Both the position numbers and the translations under genes were made by a program. A DNA stretch of 64,000 bases, from the NCBI RefSeq assembly GCF_902497775.2, contig NZ_OZ024668.1, positions 1,573,826-1,637,825 on the forward strand, given 5' to 3'. How positions within the stretch are numbered: the stretch's first letter is position 1; the number at the start of each line of letters is the position of its first letter. The notes beneath the pieces were generated by a model. That model saw nothing but the letters and a program-made list of their open reading frames with translations. It was not told the origin of the DNA and ran no database searches. This document shows, in pieces, positions 1 to 8,269 of the stretch. This stretch comes from Pseudomonas fluorescens (GTDB taxonomy: Bacteria > Pseudomonadota > Gammaproteobacteria > Pseudomonadales > Pseudomonadaceae).

Positions 1-3
1 GTT

Positions 4-1476
4 GTGAATATAAAATCCGCACACTTTCTGCCGGGAACTAATAAGCGCTTAGGGGATAGGTATCTCTTGCTTGAATGCCTCGGTGACGGCAGTCATGGTT
101 GGGTATGGCGGGCGGAGAGGCTATCGGACAGTACCATCGTCGCAGTGAAGATTCCTAAAGATCTGACAAAGGATGATCGTCTGCTGGCCGAAGGGAAAGA
201 GCTACTGACAATAGACCCACATCCCAATATTGTTCGGATTTGCGATATGGGGAGAATTCCGCCGGAGAACGAATGGTTCTTCATCGAAATGGAATACTTC
301 CCGAGCCAAAGTCTTGCCCAAAAACTTGAGCAGAGAGGTCAGAATTTCGGAAACACGTTTGAGCGCCTGTTTGCCATCTACGCGCAGGTGCTCGACGCTG
401 TTGGTTTTTTGGCGACCTTGCCGACACCTATTTCACACGGCGATATCAAGCCGCACAATATTCTCGTGGGTGTGGGAGATTTGGTGAAGTTGACTGACTT
501 CGGGAGCTCCGCTCTGCCCGAAGAAATTTATGTTCGAACTAGGGAAAACGGCGGCACTGTTCTGTACGCTGCGCCAGAATTTTCCGACAGTGTCTCACGT
601 AAGGGAACTTTTGATGACTTGCTGAGAGGCGACATCTATAGTCTCGGCGTTCTCTTGTACCAACTGCTAACGGGACAGCTCCCTCACGACACGCCATCTC
701 AAGTGCGACGTCATGCGCCATTTAAGCGCCCCAGCGAAATCAACGCCAACATCGTACCCATGGTTGACGCCCTAATCCTTAGGTGCATGGAAAGGGTCCC
801 CTCCGCTCGATATCACGATATTGCTTCGCTTCGCAGTGCTTTTGAGCTGGCGAGGCAGCAACAATTAGACGCGCCTCAATATTCCATAACGCCATTTCGC
901 GGGCAGGCTTCGGTTGATTGGTCGACGGCAGTTGTCGAGTCTCTGGAGAAAAAAGACTACCTAAAGGCGGCAAGAGTTGCGGAAGAGGAGTTCGCTCGTA
1001 CCCACGATTCCGCTGCGTTGCTGCAACAGCTTAATGCCCTCTATCGCGCAAACAGGCTTTTCGAGTTTGAAGAAGTATTCCATCGAGAGTACAAGGGCGA
1101 CTTGCATGACGACGATCAAAGGCTGATCCGGTTGCTTGGGATTAAGGCATGCCTGACGCTTCGTAAGACAAGTTTTGCGAAAGATCTCATTCAAGATGCC
1201 GAGAGACAGGATGGAGAATCGTTAGAGCTTGATTTTTTGCGTGCGACCTTATTTGGCTTGGAGGCTAACTTTTCCGAGGCACGCGAAGCGCTTGAGAGAA
1301 TCAATAGAAAGTGCCCAAGTAAGCCTCACGTTTTAATTCGCTTGATTCAGGTTTGTGAGCAAGCGCGTGACTACCCTGCCGCGGTAGGGTATTTAAAGCA
1401 CGCATTGCGCATATCAAATAACTCTGTCGAGTTGGTGGCGAAACGACAGCGTTACCAGGGGCTAGGACTATGGTGA
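4..1476 (+). CDS. Serine/threonine protein kinase with helical repeat C-terminus
   Basis: Eukaryotic-type (Hanks) kinase, 490 residues from a GTG start. The N-terminal kinase domain spans about residues 18-285. It shows a glycine loop (GDGSHG, 27-32), the VAVK lysine (K49), a catalytic loop HGDIKPHN (145-152) with D147 and N152, DFG at 165-167 and APE at 190-192. The usual HRD arginine is Gly, a variant seen in some bacterial kinases. Residues from about 310 look all-helical with TPR-like periodicity (inference). There is no transmembrane segment, so it is probably cytoplasmic. The gene is AT-richer than the core genes. The protein ends just before an integrase fossil, so its C-terminus may have been trimmed. 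The upstream context lies outside the window. A role in phage defence or stress signalling is plausible from context only. Confidence 0.88.
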   Translation: MNIKSAHFLPGTNKRLGDRYLLLECLGDGSHGWVWRAERLSDSTIVAVKIPKDLTKDDRLLAEGKELLTIDPHPNIVRICDMGRIPPENEWFFIEMEYFPSQSLAQKLEQRGQNFGNTFERLFAIYAQVLDAVGFLATLPTPISHGDIKPHNILVGVGDLVKLTDFGSSALPEEIYVRTRENGGTVLYAAPEFSDSVSRKGTFDDLLRGDIYSLGVLLYQLLTGQLPHDTPSQVRRHAPFKRPSEINANIVPMVDALILRCMERVPSARYHDIASLRSAFELARQQQLDAPQYSITPFRGQASVDWSTAVVESLEKKDYLKAARVAEEEFARTHDSAALLQQLNALYRANRLFEFEEVFHREYKGDLHDDDQRLIRLLGIKACLTLRKTSFAKDLIQDAERQDGESLELDFLRATLFGLEANFSEAREALERINRKCPSKPHVLIRLIQVCEQARDYPAAVGYLKHALRISNNSVELVAKRQRYQGLGLW

Positions 1477-1489
1477 AAATTCGTTAGAC

Positions 1490-1695
1490 ATGATGCTGTG
1501 TATGCGCTGCTAGGGAGCGATAAGTACGTTGGCGTTTTGGTGAGAGGATCGCGGCGACCCACAGGCGACACTTGCCGTGCAAACTCAAATGCACCTCGAA
1601 CATGCAAGTCCACCGCAGTCCAACGTGGTGCCAAGGCCGAGGCGACCGCCTTTGGTGCCATCCTGAATGTTAATCCTGCCTAGGTCGTTAGTGTG
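1490..1695 (-). pseudogene. Remnant of an integrase related to the intact one at 3729-4709
   Basis: Minus-strand translation gives a segment resembling the central region of the intact integrase: both share blocks such as APRW, FARQVSP and a preceding DGAK/RMAPK-like stretch. At DNA level about 1540-1695 aligns with about 4010-4160 across its whole length, including an identical run near 'catcctgaatgttaa'. The catalytic HxxR and Tyr regions are missing and the reading frame ends in unrelated sequence, so this is a fossil. It directly abuts the 3' end of the kinase gene. Confidence 0.75.
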
Positions 1696-1703
1696 ACACG
1701 AGG

Positions 1704-2315
1704 CTAATCGAACAGTAGCGCCTCGGTTAGCCCCTTGTCAGGGTCCGGTTCATCGATGAGGTGGGCCATGCCGACTAGACTGCGAGCCAGCTTTTCGTAT
1801 GCAACCCATTGAGTGTGCAGGTGGTCGAACACCTGGTTAAACAGCCTTATGGTTTCAACTTCCAGGTAATCTTCATTGAACGCGAACACCTCATCGAATC
1901 GGGCGAACTCAAACTGTTCGTCTAGCATTTCTTGCTGTTCGAGCAATGAGTCATAACCCTCGCGGCACTCTTCGCGCATTTCGTTGGCGAATTCGATAAA
2001 GTCCGCGTCGGTCTCGTCGAAGTGCTCCCGCAGGGAGGCGGGGATGTCGTTCAGGCTGGTAAAACGCTTGCGTCCTCCGTCCCGACGTATCTCGCCAATC
2101 AGAGCATCCAGCTCATCGAAGTCGCCGTAATCCGACAGCCAGCCGCACAAGGTATTGGCATGCCGGGCTTCGGAGACGCACCCACTGATCTCTTTCATGC
2201 TGTCCGCCAGGTAGGTGCGGCGGAAGAAAGGCAGCAATAGCACGTGTAAATCGTCGAACGCTTGTTTACGTGCTTGGTAGCGTTTGGCGATGAGGTTGGC
2301 TTCTCGGGCGTTCAT
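1704..2315 (-). CDS. Hypothetical protein, acidic and helical
   Basis: A 203-residue soluble protein that I do not recognise. It is rich in Glu, Asp and Phe and predicted mostly helical (inference), with no signal peptide or membrane segment. The start ATG has GAGG five bases upstream. It lies between the integrase fossil and the Mrr gene on the same strand, 108 bp downstream of Mrr. It therefore belongs to the cargo of the inserted element, and a helper or immunity role for the nuclease cannot be excluded. Confidence 0.7.
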   Translation of the reverse strand: MNAREANLIAKRYQARKQAFDDLHVLLLPFFRRTYLADSMKEISGCVSEARHANTLCGWLSDYGDFDELDALIGEIRRDGGRKRFTSLNDIPASLREHFDETDADFIEFANEMREECREGYDSLLEQQEMLDEQFEFARFDEVFAFNEDYLEVETIRLFNQVFDHLHTQWVAYEKLARSLVGMAHLIDEPDPDKGLTEALLFD

Positions 2316-2423
2316 AGGGCCTCACTGGCATTGGATGGGCGTTCGAAAGGCGCAGGGCGCCGACGGCCTGCGGGCTTGTCGAGGCCATAGTGGCTAAATG
2401 GAATTGGGCTGTCGAGCGTCGGA

Positions 2424-3359
2424 TCAGCCGAGCGATTCGTCGAAGTAGTCACTGTCGAGCCTGGGCACTTTGTAAAGCTGCGAGCTGACACCCACCTCGT
2501 GGTCGAGCATCAGGTTTACAAGGCGTTTACCGTCGACCAGTACCAGTCCCTCGACCGAGCGAGCGAAATCAACTGCCTGGGCGGTGAAGCCGGAGGTAGT
2601 GATGAATACACCGCGTTTGGCTTTCTGCCCGGCCAGGGCGCCATAAAACGCTTGCAGGTCAGGACGCCCGACGGTGTTCTGCCAGCGCTTGGCCTGCACG
2701 TAAACCTTTTCCAGCCCCAGTGCGTCCAGCGAGATCACGCCGTCGATGCCGCCGTCGCCACTGCCGCCGACTTGTTGCAGAGCCTGCCGGTTCGCGCCGT
2801 AGCCCAGACTGTGCAGCACGTCGAGAACGATGTGCTCGAAGCGCGTCGGGCTGGCTTGCAGCAAGTTGTCCAGCAAGTCACCCGCGACGCTGGTGCGCAG
2901 CTCGAGGATGGCTTGATTTAGGCGCTCCTGCGGGCTGCTAGTGGCGAGGTCGGTCTTGGCAACAGGCTCTGACGTGTCGCTGCTTCCATCCAGCGAGGCG
3001 GCATCCGGCGCTGTCTTCAGCTTCACACTCATGAAGTTCACAGCCAGGTGCTCGACTTGCTCTGGGCTCAACGGGTTCGGGTTGGCTTGGGCAAACGCGC
3101 GGCCAGTGTCGGTCAGCTGCCAATAGCCACGCTTGGCGCTGCTGGAGTAGCCAGCACGCTTTAGCCGATCATGCGCCCAGCCTGATCGATTCTTGTAGGT
3201 GGCCTGACCACTTGCGATGGTCTCCTGCCGCTGTGACTCGCTCAGGCCAAGAGACATGGCGGCGGCTTCGTGAGCCTCGCTCGCGGTGGAACCGTCAGGA
3301 TGTGTGGCGAGAAAACGTAGGATGGGCTCTATGAACTGGTCGTAGGTCGGGACTGACAT
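2424..3359 (-). CDS. Mrr-type restriction endonuclease
   Basis: A 311-residue protein with the classic Mrr layout. An N-terminal winged-helix domain (about 5-95, with the SGWAHDRLKRAG and GYWQLTDTGR blocks) is followed by a linker rich in Ser, Thr and Ala and a C-terminal Mrr catalytic domain (about 165-285). The nuclease signature GDGGIDG followed by VYVQAKRW is the D...QxK form of the PD-(D/E)xK active site. Family members cut DNA carrying methylated bases (type IV restriction). It sits in the integrase-bounded cargo. No cognate methylase is present, as expected for a modification-dependent enzyme. Confidence 0.9.
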   Translation of the reverse strand: MSVPTYDQFIEPILRFLATHPDGSTASEAHEAAAMSLGLSESQRQETIASGQATYKNRSGWAHDRLKRAGYSSSAKRGYWQLTDTGRAFAQANPNPLSPEQVEHLAVNFMSVKLKTAPDAASLDGSSDTSEPVAKTDLATSSPQERLNQAILELRTSVAGDLLDNLLQASPTRFEHIVLDVLHSLGYGANRQALQQVGGSGDGGIDGVISLDALGLEKVYVQAKRWQNTVGRPDLQAFYGALAGQKAKRGVFITTSGFTAQAVDFARSVEGLVLVDGKRLVNLMLDHEVGVSSQLYKVPRLDSDYFDESLG

Positions 3360-3465
3360 GGCTCTTTCTATTCCTGATTAGAGGCTTAGTCCAACGTAGC
3401 AGCTCAGCGACTGCGCTTTGTCTTAGTGAGCCAAATTGCTGATCTCAACGCGCTGCCTACCATAT

Positions 3466-3738
3466 TCATACCCATGACTTTTCTAAGCGACGAGCGAGCA
3501 GTCGCAGGGTTAGGAGGTAGTAATACCGCGTTGCATTGCTGCGCCGGGCTAGACGCTTTTCGAGAAACCAAATCACATGCTTCCGCTGCCAAGTCCAAGG
3601 CGTCTCTCGCTGCCAGCGCTCTGCAATCTCAGCCTGGATGATTTTCGCCTGTCGTACATGGCGTTGTCGAGTTGCGTGCGAGCCCGTCAACACCGCAGAC
3701 AAGAACAGCTCCATGTCGAATGACTTGCTCATGCGCAC
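3466..3738 (-). CDS. Small basic protein coupled to the integrase
   Basis: A 90-residue, Arg-rich, helical protein. Its start overlaps the last codons of the integrase gene by 10 bp, so the two are probably translationally coupled. It contains no motif I can assign. Its size, basic charge and fixed position after the integrase suggest a DNA-binding accessory or directionality factor, but this is inference from context. The upper limit of the ORF was kept because the first ATG lies within the integrase 3' end; a second ATG two codons later is also possible. Confidence 0.7.
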   Translation of the reverse strand: MRMSKSFDMELFLSAVLTGSHATRQRHVRQAKIIQAEIAERWQRETPWTWQRKHVIWFLEKRLARRSNATRYYYLLTLRLLARRLEKSWV

Positions 3739-4709
3739 CCTCCAATGTAGGCAGCGACCACGTCGATCCGGCCGTGCCCCAGCTCATAGCTGATTTGCCT
3801 TCGGGCCTCACGATCAAGATTCCTGTCTACCTGGCAACATTGGCCGCCGTTGATTGGCGCGGGGTGTTGGGTGATCTGCTCGTAGCGGTCACATGCGTAC
3901 GCCGCTCGTAGCTCGTGGAAGCCTTTAAGGTTGTGTGCATGCAGGATCTCCCGTGCCGGGCGGACGATGTCCTGGAGAACGTCAAGGTACCTTTCGTGCG
4001 GAGCAATCAGGTTGCGGCTGCCCGCAGGCGACACCTGCTGTGCAAATCTAAGTGCGCCCAGAGCATGCTCATCCATCGAAATCCAACGTGGCGCCGAGGC
4101 CCCAGCGCGGCCGCCCTTGGCGCCATCCTGAATGTTAACCCTACCTAGATCGTTAGCTTCACGGCTTAACCGTGGCAGGTCAGCCAAGATGGCCTCGCGC
4201 AAGCGCATGCCGGTGGCTCGCGCCAACAGAACGATCGCGGCGGCCCGTTGTTGATGATTTCGGCAAAGCGCATTGACGATCTCTTTAACCTGATCGCGGT
4301 CTTGACCCTGCGGCACCGACTGCCGAACCCTGGTGTGCTGCATTCCCAACGCCTTGCTCGGGCTGGGCAATTTCACGTACTGATCACCGCGAAGCGCTGC
4401 CATGGTCCTGTTGACGCTGGATAGCCGGTTTTGTGCGGTGCTGACGGCGAGATCACCGCGCTTAACCATGTCGCGCAGATACGCTGCGTAATAGGCCAAC
4501 ACCTTACGATCAATCTGCCGCGCATCATTGATACCCGGCCCCTGTTCGGAGCGGCACCACTTTGCGAATGCCTGCCACCGATCACAGTGCGCCTTGACCG
4601 TGCCGTAGTGGCCACCGCCGAACATGTCTTTCAGCGCTTGTGGCCCTGCGTAGCTCAGTTGCCTGCCGTACCCAAAATTGCGTCCATCCCGCTTACCTAC
4701 CAATGCCAT
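3729..4709 (-). CDS. Tyrosine recombinase, integrase-domain protein
   Basis: Site-specific recombinase of about 326 residues. The start at 4709 (protein begins MALVGKRDGRNFG) is chosen because GAGGTG lies just upstream, while the longer frame has no ribosome site. An N-terminal SAM-like core-binding domain (about 25-125) precedes the catalytic domain. Catalytic residues visible are Arg in ATGMRLREA, the HELRAAYA box (HxxR), the histidine in ELGHGRID and the tyrosine in VAAYIGG. It matches the integrase type often found in Pseudomonas genomic islands. It is followed by the overlapping 90-residue gene, and a decayed relative lies about 2.3 kb away. Confidence 0.88.
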   Translation of the reverse strand: MALVGKRDGRNFGYGRQLSYAGPQALKDMFGGGHYGTVKAHCDRWQAFAKWCRSEQGPGINDARQIDRKVLAYYAAYLRDMVKRGDLAVSTAQNRLSSVNRTMAALRGDQYVKLPSPSKALGMQHTRVRQSVPQGQDRDQVKEIVNALCRNHQQRAAAIVLLARATGMRLREAILADLPRLSREANDLGRVNIQDGAKGGRAGASAPRWISMDEHALGALRFAQQVSPAGSRNLIAPHERYLDVLQDIVRPAREILHAHNLKGFHELRAAYACDRYEQITQHPAPINGGQCCQVDRNLDREARRQISYELGHGRIDVVAAYIGGCA

Positions 4710-5131
4710 GTCAGTCACCTCATCTTCCGATCTCCGACCCTCGCCCCACGTCATCCCGCCAAGAATGCTGAGTGTTATCAGGGTTCAAGGCCCCTGCGAC
4801 CTGTGGGGAATGTCCACTACGCGGGACTGGCGGCTCCTTACAACCGGGAGCAAGGGCATCTCATGATCTGGCCTCCTGAGCACCGTTACCGGTGGGCGGG
4901 TGGAGGCAGCACTGGCTGACGAGATCAGCGCCTGAAGATCCTGAGCCATGTGCAAGCAGCAATGCGATGACCGGGGCATACCTGACTGTCAGTCAGGTGC
5001 AGTCCATTCCTTGGTCTGCGGCACCATCATCTACAGCGCTGTTGCTGGTGACATCGGCGTTTGTCACGCCGATTGTCACGAGGGGGAATGCCGCAAAGCC
5101 CTATGCGATCAGGGCTGCAGCAGTGGTAGAA

Positions 5132-5166
5132 GTGCCCGTCTCTTTCCAGAAGAAAGAGACGGGCAC
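5132..5166. repeat. Perfect 15-bp inverted repeat
   Basis: The arms are GTGCCCGTCTCTTTC (5132-5146) and GAAAGAGACGGGCAC (5152-5166) with a five-base loop. The stem would be very stable in RNA or single-stranded DNA. No T-run follows on either strand, so it is not a standard terminator. Confidence 0.9.
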
Positions 5167-5400
5167 AGGTTGGCGCAGTATTCGGCCAAGCGGATAGGTT
5201 GCTGCAGGGCAGCGAGGTACGGTGTATCTGGCGCACGAGCGCTATATGTGTAAGAGCATCCATCACCTGGGTAGTGACCGTACGAGCTGCCGGATGCGAA
5301 TCGTACTTGGGCTGAACCACCGCGGGAGCGGCGTGACCTTCAAGGTTCGGGCCACCTGGGTTGCTGTCATCGACAGCGCTTGCACGAGCAGTTCTACGCC

Positions 5401-5472
5401 TGTGGATAAACCCGGTCAAGGTCCGAAACTCAGCGCTCTTGGGGGCGTGAAAAGCGGTTATCCACCGGTGGA
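5401..5472. promoter_or_regulatory. Inverted pair of DnaA-box-like 9-mers and a palindrome
   Basis: TGTGGATAA at 5401-5409 is the exact complement of the consensus DnaA box TTATCCACA. TTATCCACC at 5458-5466 matches eight of nine positions in the opposite orientation. A 12-bp palindrome overlaps the second copy. Two boxes could occur by chance, so an origin function is only a suggestion. Confidence 0.3.
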
Positions 5473-5524
5473 ATTCCGTGGTAAATCCTGGACACGGTCG
5501 TGGCTTTTAGCTCTTCAAAATAAG

Positions 5525-5567
5525 GTCCATCCAAACAGGGCGGCTTTGCAGCCCTGTCTGGATGGAC
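5525..5567. repeat. 17-bp inverted repeat with one mismatch
   Basis: The arms are GTCCATCCAAACAGGGC (5525-5541) and GCCCTGTCTGGATGGAC (5551-5567) around a nine-base loop. One A-C mismatch interrupts the stem. No T-run follows. It lies 86 bp from the 3' end of the P4-type integrase gene. Confidence 0.85.
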
Positions 5568-5652
5568 CCGCGCTGAGAAGCGGATAAGCGAGGCTGCTTG
5601 CCCCGAGTCACGAACGTTCAGTTGTTACCGCAATTCTTGCGCCTGCACAGTG

Positions 5653-6909
5653 CTAACGAATCGGCACCACATTTTTGTCTCTGACTTGGCCGTAGGCTGA
5701 GGCAAGCAGGCTGCCGGTGGCGGCTTTCTGGATGTACTCGCTCCACCAGGCCATCATCGGTCGCCTGCGTTCGATGTAGTCGGCTCGGTTGTAGGCGCTT
5801 CGCACCTCATCTTTGTCGACGTGCGCCAGTGCCACTTCGATGAGCTCCGGGTCCCACCCATGTTCATTCAAGATGGTGCTCGCCATTGAGCGCATGCCGT
5901 GACTAACCAACCGATCCTGGAACCCCATGCGCTTCAATGCCATGTTGGCCGTTTGGCTATTGGCATGAGTACGCGGGTTTCTGTCAGCCGGGAAGACGTA
6001 TTCGCGATGGCCGCTGTGAGTCTTCAGTGACTCCAACAACGCGACAGCGTGATCACTCAACGGAATGCTGTGTGGGCGGCGCTTCTTCATACGCTCCGCA
6101 GGGATAGTCCAGACACGCCTTTCAAAATCGATGTCTGCCCAGCGAGTAGTTGCCGCCTCGGCAGGGCGCGTCATCGTGTGCAACTGCCATTCAATCAGGC
6201 AGCGGGTAGTGCGTTTGATGCTGGCGTTCGCGATCTCCATCATGAGCTCGGGTAGCTCTTCGGGCGGAAGCGCAGCCATGTTCTCTTTCTTGGGCTTCTT
6301 GAAGACTGCCCTGATCCCGCTGAGCGGGTTGGCGAATATCAGCCCGGAGTTTACGCCGTAGGTCATGATCTCGTTTAGCCGCTGGCTAAGACGTTTGACC
6401 GTCTCCAGGCTGCCTTTCGCTTCGATTGGACGAAGCAATGCGATCACCATCGGCGCGGTGATTTTCGTCAGTGGCGTCGTCTTCAAATCGGGGAACACGT
6501 GCAGCGTGAGCGACCGCCAAATGTCCTCGGCGTAGGCCGGGGTCACCGAGTCTTTCTTGAGCTCGAACCAGGCGGTGGCCACGTTCTCGAAGGTATGTTC
6601 CGTTTCTGCACGCTTGGCTTCATTCAGCGTATTACGCTGCACCTTCGGATCGATGCCTTGGGCGAGCAGCTCGCGGGCATCGACTGCCATCTTTCGTGCA
6701 TTCGCCAGTGACAGTTCGGGGTAGGTCCCGAAGCCGATATTGATGCGTTTCTTGGTCACCGGTTCGCGGTAGTTGAAATTCCACAGCAACGAGCCATTGC
6801 TGCGTACTCGGAGCTGCAAACCGTCACCGTCCGTGAGGACATAATCCTTGGACGCGGGTTTGACTCCCTTGAGCTGTCGATCGGAGAGGCGGAGGTTTTG
6901 AGCAGGCAT
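5653..6909 (-). CDS. P4-type tyrosine integrase
   Basis: A 418-residue integrase. The start at 6909 (MPAQNLRLSDRQ) is set by GAGGA seven bases upstream; the longer frame runs into the terminator and attachment core. The N-terminal DUF4102-type arm-binding domain (about 1-95, with DGDGLQLRV and IGFGTYPELSLANAR) is followed by a core-binding domain and a catalytic domain. Catalytic residues are Arg in TRPAEAATTRW, the HGMRSMAST box, His in LAHVDK and Tyr in VRSAYNRADY. Family members insert at tRNA or tmRNA 3' ends. The 31-bp ssrA tail copy 188 bp upstream fits that. Confidence 0.95.
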   Translation of the reverse strand: MPAQNLRLSDRQLKGVKPASKDYVLTDGDGLQLRVRSNGSLLWNFNYREPVTKKRINIGFGTYPELSLANARKMAVDARELLAQGIDPKVQRNTLNEAKRAETEHTFENVATAWFELKKDSVTPAYAEDIWRSLTLHVFPDLKTTPLTKITAPMVIALLRPIEAKGSLETVKRLSQRLNEIMTYGVNSGLIFANPLSGIRAVFKKPKKENMAALPPEELPELMMEIANASIKRTTRCLIEWQLHTMTRPAEAATTRWADIDFERRVWTIPAERMKKRRPHSIPLSDHAVALLESLKTHSGHREYVFPADRNPRTHANSQTANMALKRMGFQDRLVSHGMRSMASTILNEHGWDPELIEVALAHVDKDEVRSAYNRADYIERRRPMMAWWSEYIQKAATGSLLASAYGQVRDKNVVPIR

Positions 6910-7059
6910 GAGATTGTCCTCAGGCACTGATTCGGTATTCCAAAGATTAGCACCGGGTGGACTGGAATACCGTCTGGAATACCCGAACGGCTGGAACTCA
7001 AAAAACCTCAAAAGACCGCAAAAGCGCTGGAAGCCGCGTATTTTCTGGGTTGCAGGCAC

Positions 7060-7089
7060 AAAAAAAGACGTCCGTGGACGTCTTTTTTT
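7060..7089 (-). terminator. Bidirectional Rho-independent terminator
   Basis: A perfect inverted repeat with arms AAAAAAAGACGTCC (7060-7073) and GGACGTCTTTTTTT (7076-7089) and a GT spacer. It has a T-run on both strands. On the minus strand it lies just after the tmRNA-tail copy, where the ssrA terminator would be expected. Confidence 0.85.
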
Positions 7090-7096
7090 GATCATT

Positions 7097-7127
7097 TGGT
7101 GGAGCCGGGGGGATTTGAACCCCCGTC
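7097..7127 (-). other. Attachment core: 3' end of tmRNA (ssrA) without the gene body
   Basis: On the minus strand this is the T-arm, acceptor strand and CCACCA end of a pseudomonad tmRNA: GACGGGGGTTC, then AAATCCCCCC, then GGCTCCACCA. The upstream sequence does not continue as ssrA; 52 bp further on is the end of a nuclease gene. It is therefore a tail copy, the expected core site of a P4-type integrase acting on ssrA. No intact ssrA is visible in the window. The 31-nt length is my estimate of where similarity to known tmRNAs stops. Confidence 0.75.
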
Positions 7128-7178
7128 TTCAGCTAATTACTATACGAGAGCCCAAGCAAACCACTCCTCGCACAGAGC

Positions 7179-8171
7179 TTATGCAGGCCAATAAAGCCTC
7201 TTCAAAGGAACAATCCTCTTCGTCTCAGCATCCGTAGCATCGTAGTGCTCGATCAACGCTCTAACCACATGATCCAGCGTCCACAGCGATAGAGGAATCG
7301 AAGCACGATCCGCTTCGTAAAGTGCGTCCTTACTGAAACCACCTGTACTGACGTACAAGCCTCGATCGTCTTTATGCCGGCCACCGAGGAAGCTACGGAT
7401 ATCCTGACTACCCATCTGTCCCTTGCGGTGTTTCACCTCGACAACGATTCGAGGGTTCTCAAAGCCAAATCCGTCTGGTGAAGCAACGATATCTTTCCCA
7501 CGGTCTGAACCCGGTGGTGAAACCTGAGTTTTGTAGCCCATCGCCCGCAGAATCCCCGCAACCAGATGCTGCATTTCGTCCCAATCAATCTCGCTCACTC
7601 GGTCTTTGATTCGCTCGATGGCTTGAGATTCAATGTCAGCGAGTGGGTCGGCAATGGCCTCATCGGTGACGTCATCGGGCTCAGGGGCTGGGCCACCTTT
7701 TAACGCAGCCAAGACTTCTGCAGCAGCTTGGGCTGGCACTTCGAAAACGGTCAGGGTAGAACCCAGGCTGTTTTTGGTGGTTACACCCAGTTTCTCGCGT
7801 GACAGTTCTAGCGGTTGCCATCGAACTTTTCGAGCCAGCGCCATGCCTTGTTCTGCCCACTCCGGATGGTGTTCTGCCGCGCCGGTAAATGTGCCCACCT
7901 GGTAGAGCCGGTTTGCAGGAGAGTAGGTTATGACCCAATCACCACTTTGGATTTCGTTCACGAAACGCCAAACCTGAGATGCCCCTGAGACAATGGTGCC
8001 TTGTTTCATCTGAGGTTCAATTGACTGATACAAGGACATTAACTGTTTGCGGCCGACGCCTGGTTTGGCATGTGGCGCTAACTGGACCCATCCGATGGCC
8101 GCTACTTCTCTTTCGCGAAAAGCGTCGTACAAGCTTCCCCCTTCGCCGCGAACCATCCACATCCGTGTCAT
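7179..8171 (-). CDS. Mrr-family restriction endonuclease with PUA/EVE-like N-terminal domain
   Basis: A 330-residue protein. The C-terminal half (about 195-315) is an Mrr catalytic domain with GSDRGKDIV followed by RIVVEVKHRKG, the D...ExK active site, and GLYVSTGGFS. The N-terminal 130 residues (VRGEGGSLYDAF, GDWVITYSP, RLYQVGTFTG) resemble PUA/EVE-type modified-base readers; this assignment is by pattern only. The gene probably encodes a modification-dependent nuclease. It ends 52 bp before the ssrA tail copy and follows the HNH gene on the same strand with a gap of about 100 bp, so the two may be co-transcribed. Confidence 0.85.
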   Translation of the reverse strand: MTRMWMVRGEGGSLYDAFREREVAAIGWVQLAPHAKPGVGRKQLMSLYQSIEPQMKQGTIVSGASQVWRFVNEIQSGDWVITYSPANRLYQVGTFTGAAEHHPEWAEQGMALARKVRWQPLELSREKLGVTTKNSLGSTLTVFEVPAQAAAEVLAALKGGPAPEPDDVTDEAIADPLADIESQAIERIKDRVSEIDWDEMQHLVAGILRAMGYKTQVSPPGSDRGKDIVASPDGFGFENPRIVVEVKHRKGQMGSQDIRSFLGGRHKDDRGLYVSTGGFSKDALYEADRASIPLSLWTLDHVVRALIEHYDATDAETKRIVPLKRLYWPA

Positions 8172-8269
8172 ATCATTTGCCTTGTCAGTTGATTTTGATG
8201 TCGGGTCAATGGGGCCGTGTAGGTCCGAAGTCTATGGAGCGGAGTTTACTCGATCTGGAAAACACCCCC

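Larger units (their letters stand above)
4710..5652. other. Non-coding island segment between two integrases
   Basis: About 940 bp without a convincing gene: open frames here have poor codon use and no credible start sites. The segment contains a perfect 15-bp inverted repeat (5132-5166), a pair of DnaA-box-like sequences (5401-5466), a 12-bp palindrome tccaccggtgga (5461-5472) and a 17-bp inverted repeat with one mismatch (5525-5567). It may be a recombination, replication or transfer region of the element, or carry an RNA. Confidence 0.6.

Noticed and set aside
5132..5166. Intrinsic terminator
   Set aside because: The stem is strong but no T-run follows on either strand and no gene ends close by.
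5222..5587. Open frame of 121 residues in the gene-free island segment
   Set aside because: It crosses the long inverted repeat and the DnaA-like boxes, has no ribosome site and shows no recognisable domain.
7128..7500. Full tmRNA gene upstream of the ssrA tail
   Set aside because: The sequence upstream of 7127 does not match a tmRNA body and is taken by the nuclease gene from 7179.
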